Shown: positions 26,304 to 36,674 of the stretch, in pieces
Numbering within the stretch: the stretch's first letter is position 1
How the letters are laid out: every line of letters starts with the position of its first letter
Assembly: GCF_000225345.1 (NCBI RefSeq)
Contig: NC_015977.1
Location: forward strand, 754,001-818,000
Length of the DNA stretch: 64,000 nt
DNA from: Roseburia hominis A2-183
GTDB taxonomy: Bacteria; Bacillota; Clostridia; Lachnospirales; Lachnospiraceae
Direction: 5' to 3'
Made by a program: the position numbers and the translations under genes
The notes under the pieces: generated by a model
Database searches by the model: none
The model's input: the letters and a program-made list of their open reading frames with translations, nothing else
What the model was told of the DNA's origin: nothing

Positions 26304-26335
26304 TATATCATAGGAAGAGAAAGAGAGGTACGCTT

Positions 26336-28921
26336 ATGAACATTCAGAAATTTACACAAAAGTCAGTGGAAGCCATTAACGATTGCGAGAAGCTTGCCTA
26401 TGAATATGGAAATCAGGAGATCGAGCAGGAGCATCTTCTGGTTGCACTCATGCGGCAGGAGGATGGACTGATTCCGAAGCTGATTGAGAAGATGGAGATT
26501 CAGAAGGAGCACTTCATGGATAACGCCGAGCGGCATCTGGCAGCGCGTGTCAAGGTGTCTGGCGGTCAGGTCTATGTCGGACAGGATTTAAATAAGGTGC
26601 TCATTCATGCCGAGGATGAGGCGAAGCAGATGGGGGACGAGTATGTTTCTGTCGAGCATCTGTTCCTGGCGCTGATCAAGTATCCGAATAAGGCATTGAA
26701 GGAGATCTTTAAGGAGTACGGCATTACCAGAGAACGGTTTTTGCAGGCGCTCTCGACAGTCCGCGGCAATCAGCGCGTGACATCGGACAATCCGGAAGCA
26801 ACCTACGACACGCTGGAGAAGTACGGGTATGATATGGTAGCCCGTGCGAGAGACCAGAAGCTGGATCCGGTCATCGGACGTGATGATGAGATCCGGAATG
26901 TCGTGCGGATTCTGTCCCGTAAGACGAAAAACAACCCGGTGCTGATCGGTGAGCCGGGTGTCGGCAAGACGGCTGTTGTCGAGGGGCTTGCCCAGCGAAT
27001 TGTAAAAGGCGATGTGCCGGAGGGCTTAAAGGACAAGAAATTGTTTGCACTGGATATGGGTGCGTTAATCGCAGGTGCAAAATACCGCGGTGAATTCGAG
27101 GAGCGGTTAAAGGCAGTGCTTGATGAGGTGAAAAGTTCCGAGGGACAGATTATCCTGTTCATTGATGAGCTTCACACGATCGTGGGTGCGGGCAAGACGG
27201 ATGGTGCGATGGATGCCGGACAGCTGTTAAAGCCGATGCTTGCGCGTGGTGAACTGCATTGTATCGGTGCGACGACCCTGGATGAGTACCGCGAATACAT
27301 TGAAAAAGATGCGGCGCTCGAGCGTCGTTTCCAGCCGGTAATGGTGGATGAGCCGACGGTCGAGGATACCATCTCCATTTTGCGTGGATTGAAGGAGCGC
27401 TACGAGGTTTTCCATGGAGTTAAGATTACAGATTCTGCGCTGGTATCGGCAGCAGTGCTCTCCAACCGTTATATTTCGGATCGTTTTCTTCCAGATAAAG
27501 CGATCGATCTGGTCGATGAGGCGTGCGCGCTGATCAAGACCGAGCTGGATTCCATGCCGACGGAACTGGACGAGTTGAACCGCCGTGTCATGCAGATGGA
27601 GATTGAGGAGACAGCGCTGAAAAAGGAGACCGACCGTCTGAGCCAGGAGCGTCTGGCAAATCTGCAGAAAGAACTGGCAGAGCTGCGCGATGAATTCAAC
27701 ACGAAGAAAGCGCAGTGGGAGAATGAGAAAAAGTCGGTAGAAAAAGTACAGAAGCTGCGTGAGGAGATCGAAGCGGTCAAGAATGAGATCAAGATGGCAC
27801 AGCAGAAGTACGATCTGGAGAAGGCAGCCGAATTGCAGTACGGCAAGCTGCCACAGCTACAGAAGCAGTTGGAGATCGAGGAGGAAGCCGTGAAGAAACG
27901 CGACCTTTCCCTGGTGCATGAAAACGTCAGTGAGGAAGAGATTGCGCGGATCATCTCCAGATGGACAGGAATTCCGGTGGCAAAGCTGACGGAGAGCGAG
28001 CGTAACAAGACGCTGCATCTCGACGAGGAACTGCACAAACGTGTCATCGGCCAGGATGAGGGCGTCACGAAAGTGACGGAAGCAATCATCCGTTCCAAAG
28101 CAGGTATCAAAGACCCGAGTAAGCCGATCGGATCATTCCTGTTCTTAGGACCGACCGGTGTTGGTAAGACAGAGCTTGCAAAGGCGCTTGCAGCAAGTCT
28201 CTTCGATGATGAGTCGAATATGGTGCGTCTTGATATGAGTGAGTATATGGAGAAATATTCCGTCTCCCGTCTGATCGGAGCGCCTCCAGGATATGTCGGA
28301 TACGATGAGGGTGGACAGCTGACCGAGGCAGTGCGCAGAAAGCCGTATTCGGTGGTATTGTTTGATGAGGTGGAGAAGGCACATCCGGATGTGTTCAACG
28401 TTCTGTTGCAGGTACTGGACGATGGACGAATCACAGATTCACAGGGACGTACCGTCGATTTTAAGAATACAATCATCATCATGACATCGAACCTTGGATC
28501 AGCACATCTGCTTGAGGGCATCGATGCAAACGGGGATATCAATCCGGAGTGCGAAGCGGCAGTTATGGACGAACTGCGCGGACATTTCCGTCCGGAGTTT
28601 TTGAACCGTCTGGATGAGATTATTATGTTTAAGCCGCTGACGAAGGACAACATCGGTAACATCATCAACCTTCTGGTTGCAGATCTCAACAAACGTCTGG
28701 CAGACCGTGAGATCACGGTGGAACTGACCGATGCGGCAAAGCAGTATATCGTGGAAAACGGATATGATCCGATCTACGGTGCAAGACCGTTAAAGCGGTT
28801 CTTACAGAAGCATGTGGAGACACTTTCCGCAAAGCTGATTCTTGCGGATAAAGTCAGGGAGGGAGATACGATTCTGATTGATGTCTCCGGAAATGAACTG
28901 ACGGCAGCAGTGAAAGCGTGA
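26336..28921 (+). CDS. clpB: ATP-dependent disaggregase ClpB
   Basis: 861 residues from ATG 26336 behind AGAGAGG. It has the Clp N-domain (1-145), first AAA+ module with [13 protein letters not shown] and a Walker B FIDELHT, a long coiled-coil middle domain (about 405-525), the second AAA+ module with [12 protein letters not shown] and FDEVEKAH, and the C-terminal D2-small domain. The middle domain and full length mark it as ClpB rather than ClpC or ClpA. It works with DnaK/DnaJ in rescuing aggregated proteins. The CIRCE promoter shows HrcA control. Confidence 0.96.
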   Translation: MNIQKFTQKSVEAINDCEKLAYEYGNQEIEQEHLLVALMRQEDGLIPKLIEKMEIQKEHFMDNAERHLAARVKVSGGQVYVGQDLNKVLIHAEDEAKQMGDEYVSVEHLFLALIKYPNKALKEIFKEYGITRERFLQALSTVRGNQRVTSDNPEATYDTLEKYGYDMVARARDQKLDPVIGRDDEIRNVVRILSRKTKNNPVLIGEPGVGKTAVVEGLAQRIVKGDVPEGLKDKKLFALDMGALIAGAKYRGEFEERLKAVLDEVKSSEGQIILFIDELHTIVGAGKTDGAMDAGQLLKPMLARGELHCIGATTLDEYREYIEKDAALERRFQPVMVDEPTVEDTISILRGLKERYEVFHGVKITDSALVSAAVLSNRYISDRFLPDKAIDLVDEACALIKTELDSMPTELDELNRRVMQMEIEETALKKETDRLSQERLANLQKELAELRDEFNTKKAQWENEKKSVEKVQKLREEIEAVKNEIKMAQQKYDLEKAAELQYGKLPQLQKQLEIEEEAVKKRDLSLVHENVSEEEIARIISRWTGIPVAKLTESERNKTLHLDEELHKRVIGQDEGVTKVTEAIIRSKAGIKDPSKPIGSFLFLGPTGVGKTELAKALAASLFDDESNMVRLDMSEYMEKYSVSRLIGAPPGYVGYDEGGQLTEAVRRKPYSVVLFDEVEKAHPDVFNVLLQVLDDGRITDSQGRTVDFKNTIIIMTSNLGSAHLLEGIDANGDINPECEAAVMDELRGHFRPEFLNRLDEIIMFKPLTKDNIGNIINLLVADLNKRLADREITVELTDAAKQYIVENGYDPIYGARPLKRFLQKHVETLSAKLILADKVREGDTILIDVSGNELTAAVKA

Positions 28922-28953
28922 GGGTTGATCTAAAACAGGAACAGAGAAGAGGG

Positions 28954-28985
28954 ACGGAGGCAGAAAGCCTCCGCCCCTTTTTTTG
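28954..28985 (+). terminator. clpB terminator
   Basis: GGGACGGAGGC and GCCTCCGCCCC pair around AGAAA and are followed by seven T. Confidence 0.85.
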
Positions 28986-29019
28986 TGTAATAGGGAACTT
29001 CGTTCCTATTACACAAAAA
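28979..29019. repeat. Perfectly paired hairpin after clpB
   Basis: TTTTTGTGTAATAGG... and its complement pair over 18 bp around TTC with one bulged base; A and T runs on the two sides make it a possible bidirectional terminator. A second hairpin (GTGTGC/GCACAC) follows near 29041-29059. The GGAACTTCG and GGATGCGC pieces recall the 77-bp repeat family at 56817. Confidence 0.6.
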
Positions 29020-29177
29020 CGCTCCGCGAGGATGCGCAAGTGTGCGGCAAGCGCACACGTTGTTCTTGAGTGAAACGAAAGATTGAAAAATGCCTGTGAA
29101 GTCATTAAAATAAAACAGATACTACATATTTTAAAAGGATAGATACCGATGTATTTTTCAAAAGTGGGACAGGAGCG

Positions 29178-30026
29178 ATGAAAAACAGGAAGATCATGAT
29201 AGCAGGAATGCTTATCTGTGCGATAACTGCCGGGTGCGGGACGGCTTTACCGCACGCAGACGGGATGGGAGAGACGGAGCGAGAGACGAAGGAAGCTCAG
29301 TTAAATTCCTCAGATGAGACAGAGAAGATACAAAGTATTGCACAGGCGGAAGAGCAGACAGAAAATTCCGATGTGGAGGATGCGGACGATCAGCTTGCCG
29401 TCATTGCGCGGACAAGGAATCAGTGGGTGAATGATCCAGATTACGCAGATGAGATGTATCAGTTTGCGATAGCAGATCTTGATCACGATGGCAGACTGGA
29501 GCTGATTGTATCGAACTGTGGGGGAACCGGAATCTATACGTACAGCAGGTTTTACAGGGTGGAGGAGAATGGCACGTTAAAGGAACTGAAGACGTCTTTT
29601 GTAGAGGGGGATTCCCAACCGGATTTGATTGCGGATGAGCTTACCGTGTATCGGAAAGAAACGAAAGAAACTTTGCAGGAATATTATATTGTGTATGATG
29701 ATTTGAGGGTTTCGCCAGCGGAGCATCTCTATGCGACAGACGCCATGTCTGTTTTGGAGGATGAGATTAAGGTGGAGACTCTGGCAACCATGTCATGGCT
29801 GTATGTGGCGGGGAACAGCGGTGATGAAGGGGAGGCGCAGATTGTCTGTAAGGATGCGGACGGAAACCCGCTGACAGAGGAGGCGTATCAACAGTATGCC
29901 CAAACTTATTTTAAGAAGCAGGGCTATACGGAAGATACACTTCTGCTCCGCTGGACGGATATAGGGGAATTCATGGAAAAAACACAGGAGGGGGCAGAGG
30001 CATTTTTAAAGAAAACCTATGAGTGA
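29178..30026 (+). CDS. Hypothetical lipoprotein with a calcium-loop-like motif
   Basis: 282 residues with signal peptide and lipobox ITAGC (C20). An acidic, Glu/Thr-rich linker follows, then a domain with IADLDHDGRLELIVSN, a DxDxDG loop of the FG-GAP/dockerin/EF-hand type. Proteins of this design in Lachnospiraceae are usually surface proteins of unknown role. The remainder is acidic with no transmembrane helix. No ribosome site is obvious beyond GGAGCG before ATG 29178. Its 3' end overlaps the convergent patatin gene by about 10 bases. Confidence 0.75.
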   Translation: MKNRKIMIAGMLICAITAGCGTALPHADGMGETERETKEAQLNSSDETEKIQSIAQAEEQTENSDVEDADDQLAVIARTRNQWVNDPDYADEMYQFAIADLDHDGRLELIVSNCGGTGIYTYSRFYRVEENGTLKELKTSFVEGDSQPDLIADELTVYRKETKETLQEYYIVYDDLRVSPAEHLYATDAMSVLEDEIKVETLATMSWLYVAGNSGDEGEAQIVCKDADGNPLTEEAYQQYAQTYFKKQGYTEDTLLLRWTDIGEFMEKTQEGAEAFLKKTYE

Positions 30027-30886
30027 CCCTGCGCCTTTAAAAACTCCTGCAGGGCAGCGCGTTTTGCCTCATAATCGGATACGCCCAGGTCGTAAAGCTG
30101 CTGTTCCAAGGCTGCATTTTTGGAAAAAGTGCCTAGCGGCAGATGGCGGCTCGGCGCAAAGATTAAGGCACGGCCCTCTTTTTCTAACCGGTTGGAAAGA
30201 TTAATCGAAGCCTGATAATTGATATGGCGGTGGTCGATCCCTTCGATGGTCTTGGGATATCTGCGCAGCATGCGCTTGTAGATCGGCCGGTGTGCCTCCG
30301 GCTGCTTCACGAAATCGCGCGGATTTGACAGGATGATGACAACCTTGTCGCAGCCGTGTTCTAAGGCATGGTGTACCGGGATAGAATCGGCAACACCGCC
30401 GTCGTAGTAGAAATGTCCGTTCACATTGACCGGGCGGCAGAACGCAGGAAGCGCGCAGGTCGCCATGATGGTGCGGTAGTCGTCGCGCACGATGTCGAAC
30501 TTGGAAAAATAGGCTGCCTTTCCTGTGAGGGCATCCGTTGCCGGCATATAAAATTCAGCCGGATTTTTCATGATGGCATCGTAGTCAATCGGGTCGGCAC
30601 CGTCCGAGTTGGTCAGCGTTCCGTAGATATACTGGAGACCGAACAGATTCCCGGTCCGAAGCAGGCTGCGGACGGAAAGATAGCGCGGATCGTCAAGGTG
30701 TACAGTATAGAAGCGCAGATTTCTGCCGCGCTGGCCGGCAAGGTAGGAGAGGGTGTTGGCAGCTCCGGCAGAGACGCCGATACAATAGTCGAATGCGATA
30801 GAATCATCTAAAAACTTGTCCAGAATACCGGCGCTGTAAGCGCATTTCATACCGCCACCCTCGACAATCAGTCCTGTTTTTCCCAT
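30017..30886 (-). CDS. Patatin-like phospholipase
   Basis: 289 residues from ATG 30886. The oxyanion loop EGGGMKCAYSAG, nucleophile motif GVSAG (S39) and catalytic dyad DGGVADSIP identify a patatin family lipid acyl hydrolase of the YjjU/RssA kind. There is no signal peptide, so it is cytoplasmic or peripheral. The frame extends further up without a ribosome site; AGAAGGG sits 12 bases before ATG 30886, a rather long gap. Convergent with the lipoprotein gene. Confidence 0.88.
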   Translation of the reverse strand: MGKTGLIVEGGGMKCAYSAGILDKFLDDSIAFDYCIGVSAGAANTLSYLAGQRGRNLRFYTVHLDDPRYLSVRSLLRTGNLFGLQYIYGTLTNSDGADPIDYDAIMKNPAEFYMPATDALTGKAAYFSKFDIVRDDYRTIMATCALPAFCRPVNVNGHFYYDGGVADSIPVHHALEHGCDKVVIILSNPRDFVKQPEAHRPIYKRMLRRYPKTIEGIDHRHINYQASINLSNRLEKEGRALIFAPSRHLPLGTFSKNAALEQQLYDLGVSDYEAKRAALQEFLKAQGHS

Positions 30887-31071
30887 GTAGATCAAGATCC
30901 CTTCTGTTACATTTGTGCAACGCATTATAACACAAAAAAGAAAGAAATGCATCCTGAGATAGTCGATATCCAGAAACCTGATCTGGAAATTCGTGATTTC
31001 GACCAATAGACATTTGACGTAAGAATGATTTATAATATTTTACAGGCAGGCACTTCCCACAGAGGAGGTAC

Positions 31072-31726
31072 TTGTATATGGGAGAAAGTTTTCAGAAACT
31101 GAATCTGACCAATGCATATTTGTTTGCAGCAGCCCTGCAGGACGAGGAGATCTGCAGAAATCTGCTGGAGATTGTCCTGAATAAGGAGATTCCACGCGTG
31201 AAGGCGCATGCGGAGCACACACTGTTTCTTGACAGCGATTTTAAGAGTGTGCGTTTCGATGTGTATGCATCCGGATGAAAAAATCCGTAATATTCATGAG
31301 AGAGTCAAATATCTAAAACGTGATCGAAAATTGGAGGCAGGCTATATGACGATGGAAGAGTATATCCGTGAGGAAGCGGAGCGAAGGGCAAAGCTGATGG
31401 CACCTTCGATAGCGGAATCAATGGCAGAGACGCTCGCGAAGCCAATGGCAGAGTCAATGGCGGAGACGCTTGCGGAGTCGATGGCGGAGACGCTTGCGGA
31501 GTCGATGGCGGAGCCGCTTGCGGAGTCGCTTGCGAAGCCGCTTGCGGAGTCACTTGCAGCGTCAAAAGTAGCACAGAGTATATTGTCATTAGCAGCCGAA
31601 CTTGGAACTATTCCGGCAGAAGAGCAGCAGCGCATCGCAGGAGAACAGGATGATGAGACACTGGAAAAGTGGCTGAAACTTGCTGCGCGCTCAACAACTG
31701 TGGAAGAGTTCCTGTCTGGAATGTAG
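31072..31726 (+). pseudogene. Decayed Rpn/PD-(D/E)XK transposase-family gene with internal deletion
   Basis: The 5' part (31072-31278) encodes the family start: LTNAYLFAAALQDEEICRNLLEIVL ... FDVYASG, then a stop. The sequence resumes in another frame at about 31268 with DEKIRNIHERVKYLKRD and the C-terminal MTMEEYIREEAE region, ending at 31726. The catalytic middle part is missing, so the nuclease cannot be active. The C-terminal piece carries a long tandem repeat of AESMAETL-type units. GAGGAGG before 31078 indicates the original start. Confidence 0.75.
31411..31560 (+). repeat. Tandem 12/24-bp repeats in the Rpn-family remnant
   Basis: Repeats of GCGGAGTCGATGGCGGAG-type units encode alternating AESMAETL, AESMAEPL, AESLAKPL peptides, predicted as a long helix. 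Runs of identical units suggest recent slippage expansion. Confidence 0.8.
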
Positions 31727-31892
31727 AGACGAGTCTGTCTCATTCTTAAGCGGCGGGTCTGCCGCTATTATCAACCAAACAATTTCGGGACGTGTCTATC
31801 TATTTCTGATATGGGAAAGCACGGGAATGATCCGTGAAAAGATTTGAATAATTCCGTTGTTCATAATATAATGAAAAAACGGAGGATTTATT

Positions 31893-34800
31893 ATGTCATT
31901 TGCACATTTACACGTCCATACAGAGTACAGTCTGCTGGACGGTTCCAATAAAATCAAAGAATATGTAAAACGAATCAAGGAACTTGGCATGACAGCGGGA
32001 GCCATCACGGATCACGGTGTCATGTTCGGCGTGATTGATTTTTATAAGGAAGCGAAGAAGGCAGGGATCAATCCGGTTTTGGGATGCGAGGTCTACGTGG
32101 CACCGAACTCCAGATTTGACCGGGAGATGTCCCATGGGGAGGATCGCTATTATCACCTAGTGCTGTTGGCGGAGAATAACCAGGGGTATCAGAATCTCAT
32201 GAAGATTGTATCGAAGGGATTTGTGGAGGGATACTACTATAAACCGCGTGTCGATATGGAACTTTTAGAACAGTATCATGAGGGGCTGATTGCGTTGAGT
32301 GCCTGTCTGGCAGGTGAGGTGCAGCGTTATCTTGTCAGAGGTCTTTATGATGAGGCGAAGAAGACGGCGCAGCGCTATGAGGCATGCTTCGGTAAGGGCA
32401 ATTATTTCCTGGAACTGCAGGATCACGGAATTCCGGATCAGAAGACAGTGAATGCCGGTCTGATGCGGCTTAGCCAGGAACTTGGTATTGAACTTGTCGC
32501 CACCAACGACGTGCACTATACCTATGCGGAGGACTGGGAGGCACATGATATCCTGCTGTGCCTGCAGACAGGGAAAAAGTTGTCCGATGAGAACCGGATG
32601 CGCTATGAGGGCGGACAGTATTATGTCAAATCCGAGGAGGAGATGCGCGCACTTTTTCCCTATGCCGCGCAGGCAATCGAGAATACCCAGAAGATTGCAG
32701 ACCGGTGTCATGTGGAGATTGAATTCGGCGTGACGAAGCTGCCGCACTTTACAGTGCCGGACGGGTATGATTCCTGGACGTATCTGAACAAATTGTGTCA
32801 TGAGGGACTGATCCAGCGTTATCCGGACCGCCATGACGAGCTGCTGCCGCAGCTTGATTATGAGCTTTCCGTTATTCAGAAGATGGGATATGTCGATTAC
32901 TTCCTGATCGTGTGGGATTTTATCAATTATGCCAGAACGCATGGCATCCCGGTCGGACCGGGGCGTGGAAGCGCGGCGGGAAGTCTTGTCTCCTACACGA
33001 CCGGTATCACCAATATTGATCCGATCCGGTATAATCTTCTGTTTGAGCGTTTTTTAAATCCGGAGCGTGTCACGATGCCGGATATTGATATTGATTTCTG
33101 CTATGAGAGACGAAGTGAGGTCATTGACTATGTAATCGGGAAATACGGCAAGGACTGCGTGACGCAGATCGTCACATTCGGTACGCTGGCTGCGCGCGGA
33201 GTCATCCGCGATGTGGGGCGTGTGATGGATCTGCCGTACAATTTCTGTGATACGATTGCGAAGAACATTCCAAACGAACTGAACATCACCATCGATAAGG
33301 CGCTTACCATGAATCCGGAGCTGCGCACCATGTACGAGACGGATGACACGGTGCATACACTCATCGATATGGCAAAACGTCTGGAAGGACTGCCGCGCCA
33401 TACGTCCATGCATGCGGCGGGTGTCGTGATTTCACAGAAGGCGATGGATGAGTATGTACCGCTTTCCAGAGCTTCAGACGGCACGATTACCACGCAGTTC
33501 GTCATGACAACGATCGAGGAACTCGGTCTGTTAAAAATGGACTTCCTCGGACTTCGGACGCTTACCGTAATCAAAGATGCCGTTGCCCTTGTGGAGAAGA
33601 ATCACGGTGTGCGGATCGACGTCGATCACATCGATTATAATGACAACAGCGATCCGGATGCGATCCAGATTGATTATGGCGACAAGAAGGTGCTGGATGC
33701 GATTGGAACCGGAAAATGCGAGGGCGTCTTCCAGCTTGAAAGTGCCGGGATGAAGAACTTCATGAAGGAGTTAAAACCGCAGAGTCTGGAGGATGTTATC
33801 GCCGGAATCTCTCTGTACCGTCCGGGACCGATGGATTTCATTCCAAAGTACATTAAGGGAAAAAACGAGCCGGAGAGCATCACATACACCTGCAAGGAAC
33901 TGGAACCGATCCTGGAGCCGACATATGGCTGTATTGTCTACCAGGAGCAGGTCATGCAGATCGTGCAGAATCTTGCCGGCTATTCCATGGGACAGGCGGA
34001 TAACATCCGCCGTGCGATGAGTAAGAAAAAGCAGTATGTCATTGATGCGGAGCGCCACAATTTCGTTTACGGAAATGAGGAGCAGGGGATCAAAGGCTGT
34101 ATTGTAAACGGTATCAGTGAGAAGGCGGCGAATGAGATCTACGATTCCATGGTGGATTTTGCGAAGTACGCATTCAACAAATCCCATGCGGCGGCATACG
34201 CGGTGGTCGCATATCAGACGGCGTATCTGAAATATTATTATCCGGTGGAATTTATGGCGGCGCTGATGACCTCCGTGATTGATAACCCGCGGAAGGTGGC
34301 GGAGTATATCTATACCTGCAGACAGATGGGCATCAAAGTGCTGGCCCCGGATATCAATGAGGGCGAGGGACGTTTTTCGGCGACGAAAGACGGCATCCGC
34401 TACGGACTGTATGCGATCAAGAGTATCGGGCGTTCGGTGGTGGATGCGATCATAGCGGAGCGGAATCAGAACGGTCCCTACCGTACCCTGCAGAATTTTA
34501 TTGAGCGGGTGGCGGACTCTGAGGTAAACAAGCGCACCGTCGAAAATCTCATCAAATCCGGTGCCTGCGATACCTTAGACGGTAACAGACAGCAGATGAT
34601 GATGGTGTACAACGCTCTGATGGATCAGCAGGTGCAGACGAAAAAGAAGTCGCTGGCGGGACAGATGAGCCTGTTTGATCTGGTGTCGGAGGAGGAGAAA
34701 AAAGCCTATGAGATTCAGTATCCCAACGTTGGAGAGTACAGCAAGGAGATCAAGCTTGGCTTTGAAAAGGAAGTCATCGGTATCTATCTGACCGGCCATC

Positions 34801-35555
34801 CGCTGGAGGAATACGAGGAAAAATGGCGCAGAATCATATCGGCAGTGACGTCGGATTTCCTGCTGGACGAGGAGAGCGGCGAGGTCAAGCTACGGGATAA
34901 CCAGAAGGTTATCATCGGCGGAATGATTACGGAGAAGACCATCAAATATACGAAGAATAATAAGACGATGGCATTTCTCACGCTCGAGGATCTGTTCGGC
35001 ACGGTGGAGGTAATCGTATTCCCTGGCGAGTATGAGCGCTATCATACGCTGCTGAATGAGGATGAGAAGGTATTTATCCGCGGACATGCCAACGTGGAGG
35101 AGGATAAAAACGCCAAGATCGTCTGCGAGCAGATCTGTACGTTTGAACAGGCAGAGAACGGAATGCCACAGGAACAGCGCACTTACCGGCAGGGCGGAGG
35201 ATACCGGCGCGGTGCAGGCGGGAATGCGGGCAGCAGTCCGGCATCCGCGGGAGACGGCGGATCAAGCCGTGGCGGTGCAGCCGCGCAGGTTCCCGCGCGG
35301 CGCGGCGATGAATTATGGCTTCAGTTTGAGACCAAGGAAGCGTTTGCGGAAAAGGAAAAAGAACTCTATGCCATGCTCCATGATTCGGATGGGAAAGACA
35401 CGGTGGTGATCTATATTTCATCGGTCAAGGCGATGAAGCGGCTGCCCGAAAACTACAGTATCTGCATCGAACCGGAGATTGTGAACAATTTAACTAAGTT
35501 TTTGGGGGAAAATAACGTAAAAGTTGTCAAAAAGAGCATTGAAAAGAAGCCATAA
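31893..35555 (+). CDS. dnaE: DNA polymerase III alpha subunit DnaE
   Basis: 1220 residues. The N-terminal PHP domain begins FAHLHVHTEYSLLDG; the polymerase core shows GPGRGSAAGSLVSY and the active-site acidic run PDIDIDF; helix-hairpin-helix and an OB fold (VIIGGMITEKTIKYTKN) follow. The lack of an exonuclease insert marks DnaE, not PolC. Between the OB fold and the C terminus lies a roughly 45-residue Gly/Ser/Arg low-complexity stretch (about 1090-1135) not typical of DnaE. GGAGG precedes ATG 31893. Confidence 0.96.
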   Translation: MSFAHLHVHTEYSLLDGSNKIKEYVKRIKELGMTAGAITDHGVMFGVIDFYKEAKKAGINPVLGCEVYVAPNSRFDREMSHGEDRYYHLVLLAENNQGYQNLMKIVSKGFVEGYYYKPRVDMELLEQYHEGLIALSACLAGEVQRYLVRGLYDEAKKTAQRYEACFGKGNYFLELQDHGIPDQKTVNAGLMRLSQELGIELVATNDVHYTYAEDWEAHDILLCLQTGKKLSDENRMRYEGGQYYVKSEEEMRALFPYAAQAIENTQKIADRCHVEIEFGVTKLPHFTVPDGYDSWTYLNKLCHEGLIQRYPDRHDELLPQLDYELSVIQKMGYVDYFLIVWDFINYARTHGIPVGPGRGSAAGSLVSYTTGITNIDPIRYNLLFERFLNPERVTMPDIDIDFCYERRSEVIDYVIGKYGKDCVTQIVTFGTLAARGVIRDVGRVMDLPYNFCDTIAKNIPNELNITIDKALTMNPELRTMYETDDTVHTLIDMAKRLEGLPRHTSMHAAGVVISQKAMDEYVPLSRASDGTITTQFVMTTIEELGLLKMDFLGLRTLTVIKDAVALVEKNHGVRIDVDHIDYNDNSDPDAIQIDYGDKKVLDAIGTGKCEGVFQLESAGMKNFMKELKPQSLEDVIAGISLYRPGPMDFIPKYIKGKNEPESITYTCKELEPILEPTYGCIVYQEQVMQIVQNLAGYSMGQADNIRRAMSKKKQYVIDAERHNFVYGNEEQGIKGCIVNGISEKAANEIYDSMVDFAKYAFNKSHAAAYAVVAYQTAYLKYYYPVEFMAALMTSVIDNPRKVAEYIYTCRQMGIKVLAPDINEGEGRFSATKDGIRYGLYAIKSIGRSVVDAIIAERNQNGPYRTLQNFIERVADSEVNKRTVENLIKSGACDTLDGNRQQMMMVYNALMDQQVQTKKKSLAGQMSLFDLVSEEEKKAYEIQYPNVGEYSKEIKLGFEKEVIGIYLTGHPLEEYEEKWRRIISAVTSDFLLDEESGEVKLRDNQKVIIGGMITEKTIKYTKNNKTMAFLTLEDLFGTVEVIVFPGEYERYHTLLNEDEKVFIRGHANVEEDKNAKIVCEQICTFEQAENGMPQEQRTYRQGGGYRRGAGGNAGSSPASAGDGGSSRGGAAAQVPARRGDELWLQFETKEAFAEKEKELYAMLHDSDGKDTVVIYISSVKAMKRLPENYSICIEPEIVNNLTKFLGENNVKVVKKSIEKKP

Positions 35556-35610
35556 AGAGATTAAAATAAGGTAGATTAAATGGGTATATTATATGAGGAG
35601 GGAACGATAA

Positions 35611-36585
35611 ATGGCGAAAGAGATAAACACCATTGGTGTACTCACGAGCGGCGGCGATGCCCCGGGTATGAACGCAGCAATCCGTGCAGTGGTTAGGGAA
35701 GCCATTGCCAAGGGTAAGAAAGTCAAGGGAATCAAGAGAGGTTATGCAGGACTTCTTCAGGAAGAGATTGTGGATATGGAAGCAAAAGACGTTTCCGATA
35801 TCATCCAGCGCGGTGGTACTATTTTACAGACAGCACGCTGCATGGAGTTCAAGACACCGGAAGGTCAGCAGAGAGCAGCAGAGATCTGCAAGAAGCATGG
35901 AATCGACGGAATTATCGTTATCGGCGGTGACGGATCTTTCAGAGGTGCGCAGAAGCTGGCGGCACTCGGTATCAACACGATCGGTCTTCCGGGAACGATT
36001 GACCTTGATATTGCATGTACAGAGTATACCATCGGTTTTGATACAGCGGTGAACACCGCAATGGAAGCGATCGACAAGGTACGTGATACCTCTACTTCTC
36101 ATGAGCGCTGCAGCATCATCGAGGTTATGGGTCGCGGTGCAGGTTATATTGCATTATGGTGCGGTATTGCGAACGGCGCAGAGGATATTCTGCTTCCGGA
36201 GAAGTATGATTACGATGAGCAGAAGATTGTAAACCATATCATCGAGAACCGTAAACGCGGCAAACAGCATCACATTATTGTCAATGCTGAGGGTATCGGA
36301 CATTCTGCAAGTATGGCGAAGCGTATCGAGGCTGCAACCGGCGTTGAGACGCGTGCGACGATTCTGGGTCACATGCAGCGTGGAGGAAGCCCGACCTGTA
36401 AGGATCGTGTCTATGCATCCACGATGGGTGCGCTGGCAGTGGATCTGCTCTGCGAGGGCAAGAGCAACCGTGTCGTTGGTTATCGTCACGGCGATTTCGT
36501 GGATGACGACATCGATGCGGCACTTGCAATGCAGAAATGCATTCCGGAGTATCAGTATCAGATCAGCAAGAATCTTTCAATGTAA
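35611..36585 (+). CDS. pfkA: ATP-dependent 6-phosphofructokinase
   Basis: 324 residues; a glycolytic kinase phosphorylating fructose 6-phosphate. ATP site GVLTSGGDAPGMNAAIR; GGDGSFRGA with the Gly typical of ATP rather than pyrophosphate users; catalytic segment PGTIDLDIACTEYTIGFDTA, where the usual TIDND reads TIDLD, a variant I associate with many clostridial enzymes; substrate loops MGRGAGYIAL and RGGSPTCKDR. It follows dnaE after 55 bases with its own GGAGGG site. Confidence 0.95.
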   Translation: MAKEINTIGVLTSGGDAPGMNAAIRAVVREAIAKGKKVKGIKRGYAGLLQEEIVDMEAKDVSDIIQRGGTILQTARCMEFKTPEGQQRAAEICKKHGIDGIIVIGGDGSFRGAQKLAALGINTIGLPGTIDLDIACTEYTIGFDTAVNTAMEAIDKVRDTSTSHERCSIIEVMGRGAGYIALWCGIANGAEDILLPEKYDYDEQKIVNHIIENRKRGKQHHIIVNAEGIGHSASMAKRIEAATGVETRATILGHMQRGGSPTCKDRVYASTMGALAVDLLCEGKSNRVVGYRHGDFVDDDIDAALAMQKCIPEYQYQISKNLSM

Positions 36586-36615
36586 GATACATAACAGTAT
36601 TTGGAACGATCATAA

Positions 36616-36648
36616 GACTCCATGGGCGGGAACTCATGGAGTTTTTTC
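36616..36648 (+). terminator. pfkA terminator
   Basis: ACTCCATG and CATGGAGT pair around GGCGGGAACT and are followed by six T. Confidence 0.85.
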
Positions 36649-36674
36649 CGCTTAGGGAACAAAAAGGAGCAGTC

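Noticed and set aside
27469..28716. 415-codon minus-strand frame opposite clpB
   Set aside because: Ser/Arg-rich, no ribosome site or motif; shadow of clpB.
29040..29062. Possible third terminator or riboswitch part after clpB
   Set aside because: Only a 6-bp stem (GTGTGC/GCACAC) without T run or downstream gene logic; left as part of the hairpin region.
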